Assembly: GCA_965205955.1 (NCBI GenBank) | Contig: OZ242192.1 | Location: forward strand, 2,418,001 to 2,482,000 | Source of the DNA: G965202915 sp965205955 | GTDB lineage: Bacteria > Pseudomonadota > Gammaproteobacteria > Eutrophobiales > Eutrophobiaceae | Direction: 5' to 3' | Length of the DNA stretch: 64,000 nucleotides | Shown: positions 35,195 through 43,649 of the stretch, piece after piece | Layout: each line of letters opens with the position of its first letter | How positions within the stretch are numbered: the first letter of the stretch is position 1 | Notes under the pieces: generated by a model | Seen by the model: only the letters and a program-made list of their open reading frames with translations | What the model was told of the DNA's origin: nothing | Databases searched by the model: none | Position numbers and translations under genes: made by a program

Positions 35195-36937
35195 TCAAGC
35201 GTCGCGGTTAAAGATACCCAACAATCCGGCAACCTTTATTCCATCCTTTGCCTTCAGGATTTTTTTCCCTAGCTTCTGCAATTCCGCCAGATTGCATTGA
35301 TTGATGATTTGACGAATTTCAAGCAAGGCGGCCGGGTGTACGCTAAATTCTCTTAATCCCAGTGCCAGCAATAAACGGGTATATTGTCTTTCACTAGCCA
35401 TTTCTCCACACATGGCAACAGGTATGCCGGCTTTTTCACCTGCTGCTATGGTTGATTTTATAAGCCGCAATACAGCGGGGTGCAGCGGGTCGTAAAGATA
35501 GCTGACCTCTTCGTTCAACCGATCCATGGCCATGATATATTGAATGAGATCATTGGTTCCGATAGATAAAAAATCCAGTTCATCGGCAAAGATATCTGCA
35601 CAGATTGCGGCGGCAGGCACTTCGATCATGCCACCTATTGATAATTCATGATCGTAATCAATATTTTCCTGATCCAGTTCATGCTTAATGCCCGCAATCA
35701 TTTCCAATATCCGCTTCATTTCATGTATGTTTGAAATCATTGGCAGCATCAAACGCACAGGGCCAAATGCGGAAGCACGAATAATTGCGCGAAATTGCGG
35801 CCGGAATAACGCAGGCTCTTTCAGGTATAGACGGATAGCGCGCAAACCCAGTGCCGGATTGGATTGAAACGGCCCGGTTTGACGCCCGCCATCAACCAGG
35901 CTGTCCGGACCCCGGTCCAGTGTCCGTATCGTAAGCGGCAAACCCTTTAATTTATCTATAACCCCGGTATAGGTGGCAAAGTGTTCTTCCTCGTCGGGCT
36001 GCTGTTCACGGTTCATATACAGGGACTCGGTTCGATATAAGCCCACACCTGCTGCGCCTACGCTGCGAACAATATCAAAGTCCCTGGGCAAGTCTATATT
36101 TGCCATCAATTTAATGGGCACACCATCGAGGGTCTGCGTGCGCTTTCTTTTGAATTTGGACAAAGAAGAGGTGTAGCGTTTTTCGCTTTTAATGCTCTTT
36201 TGATAATGCGCTATCATTTTTTTATCCGGTTCAACCAGCACTGCACCCCGGATGCCGTCTACAATAATTGTGTCATTATCGCGAATGAAACGGCGGGCCC
36301 CATGCAGACCAACAATGGCGGGGATGCCGATACTCTGCGCCAGAATTGCGGTATGTGAGGTCGGTCCTCCATATTCTGTGGCAAAAGCAATGATGCCATG
36401 CTTCTGCATCAAAACCGCATCACCGGGAGTGAGATCATCGGCCAATACGATATACCCTTTGAATTTTCTGTCAGGCACTTCGTGCAATAATGGCGATTCA
36501 TTCAATAATTCCCGCAGTATCCTGTTTACAACATGATCGACATCATCACGCCGAGTACTCAAATATGCATCGTCCATTTCATCAAAAATAAGGACCAACA
36601 GATCACGATTCATCTTTACCGCCCACTCGGCATTGCATAACCGCTCTTTAATAATACGCTTAGGCTCCAGAGAGAAGGTATTATCGGACAGCATCAGCAA
36701 ATGAGTATCTATAAATTCGGCAATGTCCGCGGTAACTTCTTTGGGTATCCGGTCGCGTATGGCTCGAAGCTGCTCCCTGGCGTTGTCAATGGCATCATCG
36801 AGACGCTGTAGCTCGGCCTGGATCTGATACTGCCCGATTTTATATTCCTGTATATTGAGTTGATCATTTTGAACAACGTGGGCCTTGCCAATGGCAATTC
36901 CGCGGGAGACGCCCGTGCCATGAAGAGAAAACGTCAT
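35195..36937 (-). CDS. ptsI: Phosphoenolpyruvate-protein phosphotransferase (PTS enzyme I)
   Basis: 580 residues without an N-terminal GAF domain, so EI rather than EI-Ntr. Phosphohistidine motif EYGGPTSHTAILAQSIGIPA; PEP-binding barrel motifs LYRTESLYMNRE, ALGLRAIRLYLKEPALFRPQ, GGMIEVPAAA, FLSIGTNDLIQYIMAMDR and AMCGEMA. It passes phosphate from PEP to HPr. GAGAGGAAGA precedes the ATG, which overlaps the HPr stop (ATGA). No sugar-specific EIIB/EIIC is in the window, so this PTS is probably regulatory. Confidence 0.95.
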   Translation of the reverse strand: MTFSLHGTGVSRGIAIGKAHVVQNDQLNIQEYKIGQYQIQAELQRLDDAIDNAREQLRAIRDRIPKEVTADIAEFIDTHLLMLSDNTFSLEPKRIIKERLCNAEWAVKMNRDLLVLIFDEMDDAYLSTRRDDVDHVVNRILRELLNESPLLHEVPDRKFKGYIVLADDLTPGDAVLMQKHGIIAFATEYGGPTSHTAILAQSIGIPAIVGLHGARRFIRDNDTIIVDGIRGAVLVEPDKKMIAHYQKSIKSEKRYTSSLSKFKRKRTQTLDGVPIKLMANIDLPRDFDIVRSVGAAGVGLYRTESLYMNREQQPDEEEHFATYTGVIDKLKGLPLTIRTLDRGPDSLVDGGRQTGPFQSNPALGLRAIRLYLKEPALFRPQFRAIIRASAFGPVRLMLPMISNIHEMKRILEMIAGIKHELDQENIDYDHELSIGGMIEVPAAAICADIFADELDFLSIGTNDLIQYIMAMDRLNEEVSYLYDPLHPAVLRLIKSTIAAGEKAGIPVAMCGEMASERQYTRLLLALGLREFSVHPAALLEIRQIINQCNLAELQKLGKKILKAKDGIKVAGLLGIFNRDA

Positions 36938-37203
36938 TCTTCCTCTCCAAATTTTTGGATAATCAATTTCTCCAGCTCATTTGCCGCATCATCTTCATCC
37001 GGACCTATGCATGAAATTTCAATATCTGTCCCTTTCCCGACCGCCAGCATCATCACACCCATTATGCTTTTGCCGTTAATAGACTTATCGCCAACGGTCA
37101 TAGTCACTTCACTGGAAAAACTGGAGGCGGTTTGCACAAGTTTGGCGGCCGCACGCGCATGCAATCCAAGTTTATTGGTAATAGTGATTGTTTTTTTATT
37201 CAT
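36934..37203 (-). CDS. ptsH: Phosphocarrier HPr
   Basis: 89 residues from ATG 37203 (a TTG at 37212 is less likely). It carries the EI-dependent phosphohistidine in NKLGLHARAAAKLVQ and, unusually for gammaproteobacteria but fitting with hprK nearby, the regulatory serine in INGKSIMGVMMLAVG. Overlaps the EIIA gene at its start (8 bases) and the EI gene at its end (4 bases). Confidence 0.95.
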   Translation of the reverse strand: MNKKTITITNKLGLHARAAAKLVQTASSFSSEVTMTVGDKSINGKSIMGVMMLAVGKGTDIEISCIGPDEDDAANELEKLIIQKFGEEE

Positions 37204-37591
37204 TGATCTCAATCAATTTTATTCCGTCAATGCCTCCGCTGACAGCTTTTTCAGTCAATTGATCGAGATCGAGTGAATGGTAATTCATGACCCTGATCAG
37301 CATGGATAAATTCAATCCTCCTACTACATTGACAGGATTGTTTTTGCTGATTTGAGCGGCGATATTGGAAGGTGTGGAACCAATCATATCGGTCAAAATC
37401 AGCACTCCATCACCATCATTTATTTCATCCACCAATTCAGATGCAGTACCCAGTAAATTGCCCGGATCACAATCGCGCGAGGCGGTAAGCAATTTTATTC
37501 GGATTGGGCAATTCTTAATCATAAAATTGGCCGTGCCAAGCAGTGCCGGGCCAATGCCGTCATGTGAAAGAATCAATACACCTACGCTCAT
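37196..37591 (-). CDS. PTS EIIA component, mannose/fructose family
   Basis: 131 residues from ATG 37591 (GGAA upstream). EIIA-Man fold: GVLILSHDGIGPALLGTA with the phosphorylated histidine, GVLILTDMIGSTPSNIAAQI and VVGGLNLSMLIRVM. No EIIB/C/D genes follow, so, as in other proteobacteria with this cluster, it likely serves as a phosphate-relay sensor from HPr. The gene overlaps HPr. The usual upstream neighbour rapZ is reduced to a remnant. Confidence 0.9.
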   Translation of the reverse strand: MSVGVLILSHDGIGPALLGTANFMIKNCPIRIKLLTASRDCDPGNLLGTASELVDEINDGDGVLILTDMIGSTPSNIAAQISKNNPVNVVGGLNLSMLIRVMNYHSLDLDQLTEKAVSGGIDGIKLIEINE

Positions 37592-37698
37592 TGTTCCATA
37601 TTCCCAGTCTCGCAATTATTCAATCTCATTTATGCAGGGATCGCCGCTTTCAATTTCCCGTTGGAAACCGTCGCGCCCATGCCAGAAGTACGCATCGT

Positions 37699-37764
37699 CT
37701 ATATGAAGCCGCTACCGGGGCGACAGCCGGACAAGCCGGCAATCATAATCAGTCCCCGCTTCAT
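37699..37764 (-). pseudogene. rapZ: Probable rapZ remnant
   Basis: Immediately after the hprK TGA, an ATG opens MKRGLIMIAGLSGCRPGSGF and then stops. Intact RapZ proteins begin with a similar xLIIVSGLSGSGKS P-loop, and rapZ normally sits exactly here, between hprK/ptsN and the EIIA gene. The P-loop lysine is lost and only about 170 bases remain before the EIIA gene. The identification rests on one short motif plus position. Confidence 0.45.
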
Positions 37765-38760
37765 TCATGAATTTTTTTCTCGTTCAATGGCCTTGCTCTG
37801 TCGTTTGGCAAAAACTTCCGCCGCATTATAGCCGTCCACCTTCAGAACATGGTTTCTGGCCGCACATTCGGTTATTACAGCGAGATTACGCCCTGGTGCG
37901 ACCGGTAGTATAATTTCCGGTATTTCCAGCCCGAGCACGTTGCAACTGCTGTAACTCCCTTCAAAACGATCCAGTGCGCGGATACTTTTACTATCGAGAT
38001 GCTGTAATTGAACGATCAATTTCAAATATTTGCTCTTTTTTATAGCGCTATCACCGAATAATTCCCGAACATTGATGAGGCCCAGGCCCCTCACCTCGAG
38101 AAAATCCCGCAATGTTGGCGGACAGGTACCATTGATGATATCAGGAGCAATTCTGGAAAATAACGGAACATCATCGGCAACCAGCCTATGTCCGCGCGAA
38201 ATTAATTCCAGGGCCAACTCACTTTTACCAATGCCCGCCGGACCGGTAATCAAAACGCCTATAGCCGTCATTTCCATGAACACGCCGTGCATCCTCGATT
38301 GGCGCGCAAAAAGATTGGCCAAATAATAGTGTAGTTCGTCGGTTAATTTTGTGCTTGAGTAAGGGGAGGTGAATAATGGGATACAGAACTCATTGCTTTT
38401 TCGTTTTATCAGTGTAGGGACATTGTTATTATCAGCAATAATGATGCAAGCCGGTTGTTCACTGAACAGCTGATTAATGGAATCCCGCATTGATATTTTT
38501 CTCATTTCATCCAGATATTTCAGCTCTATATTGCCCAATATCTGTATTTGGGGCGGATGAATCAGGTTGAGATAGCCAACCAGAGATTTGTTTGGGTTAT
38601 TGATTTTCTTTTTCCGTGCCTTCTCTTCCTGGGTATAGGCCTCATAATCAGGCAGAATAATATGGTTGGAACCTTGCTGTCCGGCCTCCCATTCCAATTG
38701 CAGTTTTTCTTTCTGCGCCTCGAAAAACTCTTGAATAGCAAGCTGATTTGTATTCCCCAT
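37765..38760 (-). CDS. hprK: HPr kinase/phosphorylase
   Basis: 331 residues. C-terminal catalytic domain: Walker A TGPAGIGKSELALELISRGH, LVADD, and the HprK signature EVRGLGLINVRELFG. The N-terminal domain (about 1-140) is the regulatory half. It phosphorylates or dephosphorylates HPr on serine in response to ATP/PPi/Pi; the matching serine is present in the HPr gene of the same cluster. Only 2 bases from ptsN. It is present in some gammaproteobacteria but not enterics. Confidence 0.93.
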   Translation of the reverse strand: MGNTNQLAIQEFFEAQKEKLQLEWEAGQQGSNHIILPDYEAYTQEEKARKKKINNPNKSLVGYLNLIHPPQIQILGNIELKYLDEMRKISMRDSINQLFSEQPACIIIADNNNVPTLIKRKSNEFCIPLFTSPYSSTKLTDELHYYLANLFARQSRMHGVFMEMTAIGVLITGPAGIGKSELALELISRGHRLVADDVPLFSRIAPDIINGTCPPTLRDFLEVRGLGLINVRELFGDSAIKKSKYLKLIVQLQHLDSKSIRALDRFEGSYSSCNVLGLEIPEIILPVAPGRNLAVITECAARNHVLKVDGYNAAEVFAKRQSKAIEREKNS

Positions 38761-38762
38761 TT

Positions 38763-39212
38763 TTATTCTTCAGTCAAAATTTTATGGATTGCCTCGGGCG
38801 ATATTCCGCTACGCATTTTATGCACTAAATTCCGGTCGTCGAATTTTTCTGCCAACTTGGATAATATCTGCAAATGCTCATCGGTCGCATCCTCGGGAAC
38901 AATCAATGCGAATAATAGATCGACCGGCTTCCCGTCAACAGAATCATAATCGACTCCGTTTCTGATTTTAATAAATGACGCCAGTGTTGCCTGATTATAC
39001 TGCAAACGCCCATGCGGTATCGCAATACCATTCCCAAGCCCCGTGGTACCCAGCCGTTCTCTTGCCAGGAAACAATCAAACACACTGTTCTGCGATAAGG
39101 ATGAGTCTGCATTAGCGATCAATTTTGCCGCTATGGCTAATGCATTCTTTTTGCTTTCGCAAACAATGTCGGATCGAATACGATCAGAACTTAATATTTC
39201 AGAAATCTGCAT
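38763..39212 (-). CDS. ptsN: PTS IIA-Ntr
   Basis: 149 residues from ATG 39212. Phosphohistidine region GLGNGIAIPHGR and the family core ERLGTTG, DGKPVDLLFALIVPEDATDEHLQILSKLAE. It is a regulatory PTS acceptor, usually linked to nitrogen and potassium control. Lies between hpf and hprK in the classical rpoN cluster order. The start codon has no strong ribosome site; a TTG at 39230 is the alternative. Confidence 0.95.
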   Translation of the reverse strand: MQISEILSSDRIRSDIVCESKKNALAIAAKLIANADSSLSQNSVFDCFLARERLGTTGLGNGIAIPHGRLQYNQATLASFIKIRNGVDYDSVDGKPVDLLFALIVPEDATDEHLQILSKLAEKFDDRNLVHKMRSGISPEAIHKILTEE

Positions 39213-39266
39213 AGCAAAAGCCACAGACAAAACCGATGGTTATTTACAAAAAGTCCGGGCAATATT

Positions 39267-39584
39267 CTAATCATTTGAGCCCTTATTGCCGCGATGATGA
39301 TCGGTCAACTTTTCTTTATGCTTTGTCAATTGTCGATCGAGCTTGTCGCACAGTCTATCAATCGCAACATACATATCATCATGTTCTTCCTGAGCAAACA
39401 GGTCACCAAAATTTATTACATGAATCGTCGCTTCCGCTTTCTGCCTGTCTTTTTCAACAGTGAGCACTACATGAATATTGGTCATATGATCAAAGTGCTT
39501 TTGCAGTCTTTCGAATTTAGTTTCAATGTATGATTTTATTGAAGTTGTAACATCCAGATGATGACCAGTAATATTTAATTGCAT
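39267..39584 (-). CDS. hpf: Ribosome hibernation promoting factor (short form)
   Basis: 105 residues, matching the short HPF/YfiA type: LNITGHHLDVTTSIKSYIETKFERL, KAEATIHVINFGDLFAQEEHDDMYVAIDRLCDKLDRQL (in parts), and a basic end. It binds the decoding centre of idle 70S ribosomes. Co-directional with rpoN upstream and ptsN downstream, the usual order. Confidence 0.95.
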   Translation of the reverse strand: MQLNITGHHLDVTTSIKSYIETKFERLQKHFDHMTNIHVVLTVEKDRQKAEATIHVINFGDLFAQEEHDDMYVAIDRLCDKLDRQLTKHKEKLTDHHRGNKGSND

Positions 39585-39620
39585 AAATTACCCCAGTGTG
39601 TTTTTGATTTTCTCAGTGAG

Positions 39621-41078
39621 TTAAACCAGCCGCCTTCGTTCATTAGAAGGCAGTATGGTCATGGATTCACGGTATTTTGCCACAGTTCTGCGCGCTACGT
39701 TTATGCCCTGCTCCGTAAGCAGTTTGGTAATCTTACTATCGCTGAGAGGAGCCTGCGCATTCTCACCCTGTATGAGCTTTTTAATGAGCGCCCGGATCGC
39801 AGTGGAAGAACAGACGCCGCCAAAACTGGTGCCCACATGACTTGAAAAGAAATATTTCAATTCAAAGATGCCGCGTGGAGTATGCATATATTTTTTTGTC
39901 GTCACCCGCGAAATCGTCGATTCATGCATGTCCAAACCCTCGGCTATATCATGCAATACCAGAGGCTTCATGGCCTCTTCTCCATACTCGAAGAACTTGC
40001 GCTGTCTCGCGACAATGCTGGATGCGACTTTTAGCAGGGTTTCACTGCGGCTTTGCAGGCTTTTAATAAACCATTTGGCTTCCTGCAGGTGGGTCTTCAA
40101 GGAAGTATTCTCTCTGCTGTTATCCGCTCTTTTAATCATAGTAACATACTGCCTGTTTATTCTTATATTGGGCATCGACCCGGAATGGAGATCGACCCTC
40201 CAGATACCGTTGTGTTTTCTAACATATACATCGGGCACGATATATTCTATCGATGTCTGATTAAACTGTCTTCCAGGCCTGGGATTCATCGACTGGATCA
40301 AGGCAACCGGCTCCTTTAGTTGCTCGGCATCGAGCTCCATGCGCCTCAGCAGGCTGGAGTAGTCATGCGCGGCAAACAAATGCAAATGGCTTGATGCGAT
40401 GCGCCTTGCCTCATCAATCCAGGGCGTGTCGGATGGCAACTGCTTGAGCTGTATCAATAAACACTCTCTTACATTGCGCGACGCCACTCCGGGAGGGTCC
40501 ATAGATTGAATCAGATGTAAAACGGCCTCGACTTCTTCTATTGAGCTCTCTTCAATACCCCCCTCAATAGAGGCAAGTATTTCTTCCAGATCACAGCTCA
40601 AATAACCATCCTCATTAAGGGCATCAATGATGGCAACACCAATGGCAATATCCGAATCTGTGGCCGTGATCAGGTTGAGCTGGGATAATAAATGCTCGCG
40701 CAATGTTTTATCGCGGGGATCCCTGATTTCCAAGCCATTATAATTCGCCGCATCGCCGATACTTTTGGAATAACCGCCGCCATCATAAATGTCTTCCCAT
40801 GCAGTATCGAAAGGAAGATCTTCAGGGATATTATCGTCTTTAATCAGGGACTCCGGCTCGGTGGATTCACCCTCGGCCTCCTTCAAGGCCGAATATGATT
40901 CCCCGCTGCCATCGCCGCCCTCTTCCTCATCCAGTTCCAGCATCATATTGGATTCCAGCGCATCCTGAATTTCCGCCTGCAATTCGAGACTGGATAACTG
41001 CAACAGTTTTATTGCCTGTTGCAATTGCGGAGCCAGCGTCAGGCTCTGCCCAAGTTTTAGCTGCAATGAAGTCTTCAT
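39621..41078 (-). CDS. rpoN: RNA polymerase sigma-54 factor
   Basis: 485 residues. Region I is Gln/Leu-rich (LKLGQSLTLAPQLQQAIKLL), an acidic region II follows, then the core-binding domain, the HTH and the RpoN box ARRTVAKYRE near the C terminus that reads the -24 element. Directs activator-dependent transcription. No enhancer-binding activator is in the window. Follows lptB by 54 bases. Confidence 0.96.
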   Translation of the reverse strand: MKTSLQLKLGQSLTLAPQLQQAIKLLQLSSLELQAEIQDALESNMMLELDEEEGGDGSGESYSALKEAEGESTEPESLIKDDNIPEDLPFDTAWEDIYDGGGYSKSIGDAANYNGLEIRDPRDKTLREHLLSQLNLITATDSDIAIGVAIIDALNEDGYLSCDLEEILASIEGGIEESSIEEVEAVLHLIQSMDPPGVASRNVRECLLIQLKQLPSDTPWIDEARRIASSHLHLFAAHDYSSLLRRMELDAEQLKEPVALIQSMNPRPGRQFNQTSIEYIVPDVYVRKHNGIWRVDLHSGSMPNIRINRQYVTMIKRADNSRENTSLKTHLQEAKWFIKSLQSRSETLLKVASSIVARQRKFFEYGEEAMKPLVLHDIAEGLDMHESTISRVTTKKYMHTPRGIFELKYFFSSHVGTSFGGVCSSTAIRALIKKLIQGENAQAPLSDSKITKLLTEQGINVARRTVAKYRESMTILPSNERRRLV

Positions 41079-41132
41079 ACCATGTAAGTGTAGCCAAAAA
41101 TTTACAAATTTGTAGGTTGTATCCTCAAATTT

Positions 41133-41858
41133 TCAAAGTGCGAAATCCTTGCCCAGATAAATATTTCTGACCTGCTCATTGCCGAGGACCTGATCTGGCG
41201 TGCCTGCGGCGATTATTCTGCCATTATTGACAATATAGGCGCGGTCACAGCTTATCAGAGTCTCCCGCACATTATGATCAGTCATCAATATCCCTACTCC
41301 GCGTTCAACCAACTGCTTAATTATACGTTGTATATCATTGATCGAAATTGGGTCGATCCCGGCAAAAGGCTCATCCAACAGCAAAAAATGCGGCGCAGAG
41401 GCAAGTGCACGGGCAATTTCTACTCTGCGCCGTTCACCGCCGGATAGACTGAGCCCGAGATTGTTCCGCAAATGCTCGATGCGAAATTCCTGCAGCAGCG
41501 TTTCCAGCCTGCATTTCATCGCGGCAGTGTCGAGGCCGGAACGCACTTCGAGTATTGCCAGTATGTTCTCTTCAACAGTCAGTTTTCTAAAAATAGATTC
41601 TTCCTGTGGCAAATATCCAAGCCCTAGATGTGAGCGTTCATCTATAGCCAGCCGGCTGATTTCATGATCGTTCAGATATATGCTACCGCTATCGCATGAC
41701 ACCAAACCGGCAATCATATAAAAACTGGTTGTTTTACCCGCTCCGTTTGGCCCAAGCAGGCCAATTACCTCGCCGCAACGCACAGACAGGCTGATATCGC
41801 TTACCACCATGGACGAGCGATAGGATTTGCTTACATGGCGCACAGATAATACGCTCAT
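41133..41858 (-). CDS. lptB: LPS export ABC transporter ATP-binding protein LptB
   Basis: 241 residues from ATG 41858. Walker A LLGPNGAGKTTSFYMIAGL, Q-loop YLPQEES, signature LSGGERRRVEIARAL, Walker B FLLLDEPFAGIDP and H-loop LMTDHNVRET. It powers LPS extraction from the inner membrane with LptFG and the periplasmic bridge. The longer frame to 41909 has no support. Confidence 0.96.
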   Translation of the reverse strand: MSVLSVRHVSKSYRSSMVVSDISLSVRCGEVIGLLGPNGAGKTTSFYMIAGLVSCDSGSIYLNDHEISRLAIDERSHLGLGYLPQEESIFRKLTVEENILAILEVRSGLDTAAMKCRLETLLQEFRIEHLRNNLGLSLSGGERRRVEIARALASAPHFLLLDEPFAGIDPISINDIQRIIKQLVERGVGILMTDHNVRETLISCDRAYIVNNGRIIAAGTPDQVLGNEQVRNIYLGKDFAL

Positions 41859-41976
41859 TTCTCGCCCCCACCAGAATAAGGCGCCATTTTCTTTACGTGC
41901 GCCAGGCAACGCGGCGCCGGATCAGACTTTGCGGCCACACCCAAACCTCCTTCCAGGATCAAATACAAACAATAAA

Positions 41977-42546
41977 TTATTTTTGTTTGAGCGCGTTTTT
42001 TTTAATCGTGATTTTCACACGCTCATTTCCATCCGATGGTTTTCCCGGCTCACCGGATGTGCCTGTTTCGGCGTTTCCTGTCGCCTTTACCTTATTCTTA
42101 ACCGTGTCATATTCGATTCGATTCCCACTGAAATGCAGTCCCTGCTGCATTATCAATACCTCATCGAGCAAAATCACGTAATCTTCCAAAGCGCGGTACT
42201 CCATCTGCAGGGCTTTCGCCTCATCATAAATCTCGCTGCCGTCCGGAAGCTGGCGGTACGTTGCCGGACTGCCCTTGATAATAACAGTATCCATCTCATC
42301 CTGCTCATTAAAAGTCACCGTCATGGTATCACCGGTCATGCTCAGACTGCCTTGAGTAACCAGAACATTGCCGCGATACACCACCACACCGTTACGGTAA
42401 TCAAGCTCTGCGGTATCCGCCTCGATTTCAATATCCCGCTGTTTATCCGTGGACAAGGCATGCGCGTTGCCGGCAACCAGCAACGTGGCGAAAAGTATGC
42501 GCAGCAGGCTAGTTCGCCCTTTTAGGTACAATAGCAGTGTGAACAT
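41977..42546 (-). CDS. lptA: LPS transport periplasmic protein LptA
   Basis: 189 residues with a signal peptide (RILFATLLVAGNAHA, cleavage after about 30). OstA-like beta-jellyroll: IEIEADTAELDYRNGVVVYRGNVLVTQGSLSM (in parts) and GNRIEYDTVKNKVKATG. It forms the periplasmic bridge for LPS. Its start lies inside lptC (38-base overlap). Confidence 0.94.
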   Translation of the reverse strand: MFTLLLYLKGRTSLLRILFATLLVAGNAHALSTDKQRDIEIEADTAELDYRNGVVVYRGNVLVTQGSLSMTGDTMTVTFNEQDEMDTVIIKGSPATYRQLPDGSEIYDEAKALQMEYRALEDYVILLDEVLIMQQGLHFSGNRIEYDTVKNKVKATGNAETGTSGEPGKPSDGNERVKITIKKNALKQK

Positions 42547-43078
42547 GATGGATAAACTCCAGCTTCTCCTCCTGAAACCAAACCTTCATCCCAATGGAAT
42601 CGACAACGGAGCGTTCGCTGATTAGAGTAGCCTCGTTATCGGTTTCGACATACTCCTGATCGACAAATACGCGCGCATCGGCCGTCATAATTTCCAGCTC
42701 AGGCCCCTTCGCGTCATTATATTTTTTGAGGCGCACATTTCCTCTCAATACTATCATTTCACTACCGGACATAAGCCGGCCCTCGTCGGCTGAAATCGAA
42801 GAAGCACGGCGGTTTTCTTCGAAAAACTCAATTCGAGGCCGCAGTAATTCCGTCGCACCATCGGAATAGTGAACCATATGATCGGCATAAAGTTTGTTTT
42901 TGGGTGTGCCGTCCTGTTTCATGGCCAGTGTGCTGAAATGCTCCATATAATAATCTGGACTGCGCACGGGAACCGCTCTCTGCCCGGGTTCATCCTCCTC
43001 CAGCCAGTTCAACAGCCACCAGCCTATACCAGCGGCAAAAAGCAATATCAAAATAATCTTCCATTCATTGGAAATCAT
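42509..43078 (-). CDS. lptC: LPS export protein LptC
   Basis: 189 residues. Single N-terminal membrane anchor (IILILLFAAGIGWWLL) and a periplasmic OstA-like domain: SPDYYMEHFSTLAMKQDGTPKNKLYADHMVHYSDG (in parts) and IVLRGNVRLKKY. It hands LPS from LptBFG to LptA. Between kdsC and lptA, the canonical place. Confidence 0.94.
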   Translation of the reverse strand: MISNEWKIILILLFAAGIGWWLLNWLEEDEPGQRAVPVRSPDYYMEHFSTLAMKQDGTPKNKLYADHMVHYSDGATELLRPRIEFFEENRRASSISADEGRLMSGSEMIVLRGNVRLKKYNDAKGPELEIMTADARVFVDQEYVETDNEATLISERSVVDSIGMKVWFQEEKLEFIHHVHTAIVPKRAN

Positions 43079-43112
43079 AAAACCAAATAAAATAATTGAA
43101 TAACGGCAAGCA

Positions 43113-43646
43113 TTACCGGTTTATATATTTCAATAATAACGGTTCGAACGTGCCCTGTGCGTTCATGATTAATTCACAGACCTCTCTTACAGCTCCGTCA
43201 CCGCCGTTTTTTATTGTCACCCAGTCGGCATGCTTGATAACCTCCGGATGCGCATCGGCAACGGCAACAGGCAGTCCGACGCGCCTCATTGCCGGCAGAT
43301 CGATGAGATCATCGCCCACATAACACAATTGCTCCGGTCGCATGTTCAATTTATTCATCAATGTAACCACCGATTCATCTTTATTCATTTCCCCCTGATA
43401 CACATGCTCTATGCCCAGAGAGGCCATTCTTTCGGACACAATTCCGGAACGGCGCGCGGTGATCACTGCAATCTGGCAGCCGCTTTCAAGCAGCATCAGC
43501 AAACCATGCCCGTCTCTTGTATGAAAGTTTTTATATTCGCTGCCGTTTTCACCCAGGATCAATTTACCGTCCGTCAATACGCCATCCACATCAAGCGCCA
43601 CCAGTCTGATATTTTTCGCCTTTTCAAGCACCTCCCTCTCAATCAT
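43113..43646 (-). CDS. kdsC: 3-deoxy-D-manno-octulosonate 8-phosphate phosphatase
   Basis: 177 residues from ATG 43646. HAD-family motifs: LVALDVDGVLTDGKL (nucleophile Asp), VITARRSGIV, and YVGDDLIDLPAMRRVGLPVAVADAHPEV (in parts). It removes phosphate from Kdo-8-P. Starts 3 bases after the kdsD stop. Confidence 0.95.
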   Translation of the reverse strand: MIEREVLEKAKNIRLVALDVDGVLTDGKLILGENGSEYKNFHTRDGHGLLMLLESGCQIAVITARRSGIVSERMASLGIEHVYQGEMNKDESVVTLMNKLNMRPEQLCYVGDDLIDLPAMRRVGLPVAVADAHPEVIKHADWVTIKNGGDGAVREVCELIMNAQGTFEPLLLKYINR

Positions 43647-43649
43647 CAA

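Noticed and set aside
35101..35232. 44-codon N-terminal extension of mgtE
   Set aside because: It overlaps the 3' end of EI and MgtE relatives begin near MTERIREK; the ATG at 35100 has a good ribosome site.
37616..37698. Second half of the hprK-EIIA spacer as a rapZ C-terminal fragment (DDAYFWHGRDG...)
   Set aside because: The frame is open to a TAA but does not resemble the RapZ C terminus; only the P-loop-like start was kept as a remnant.
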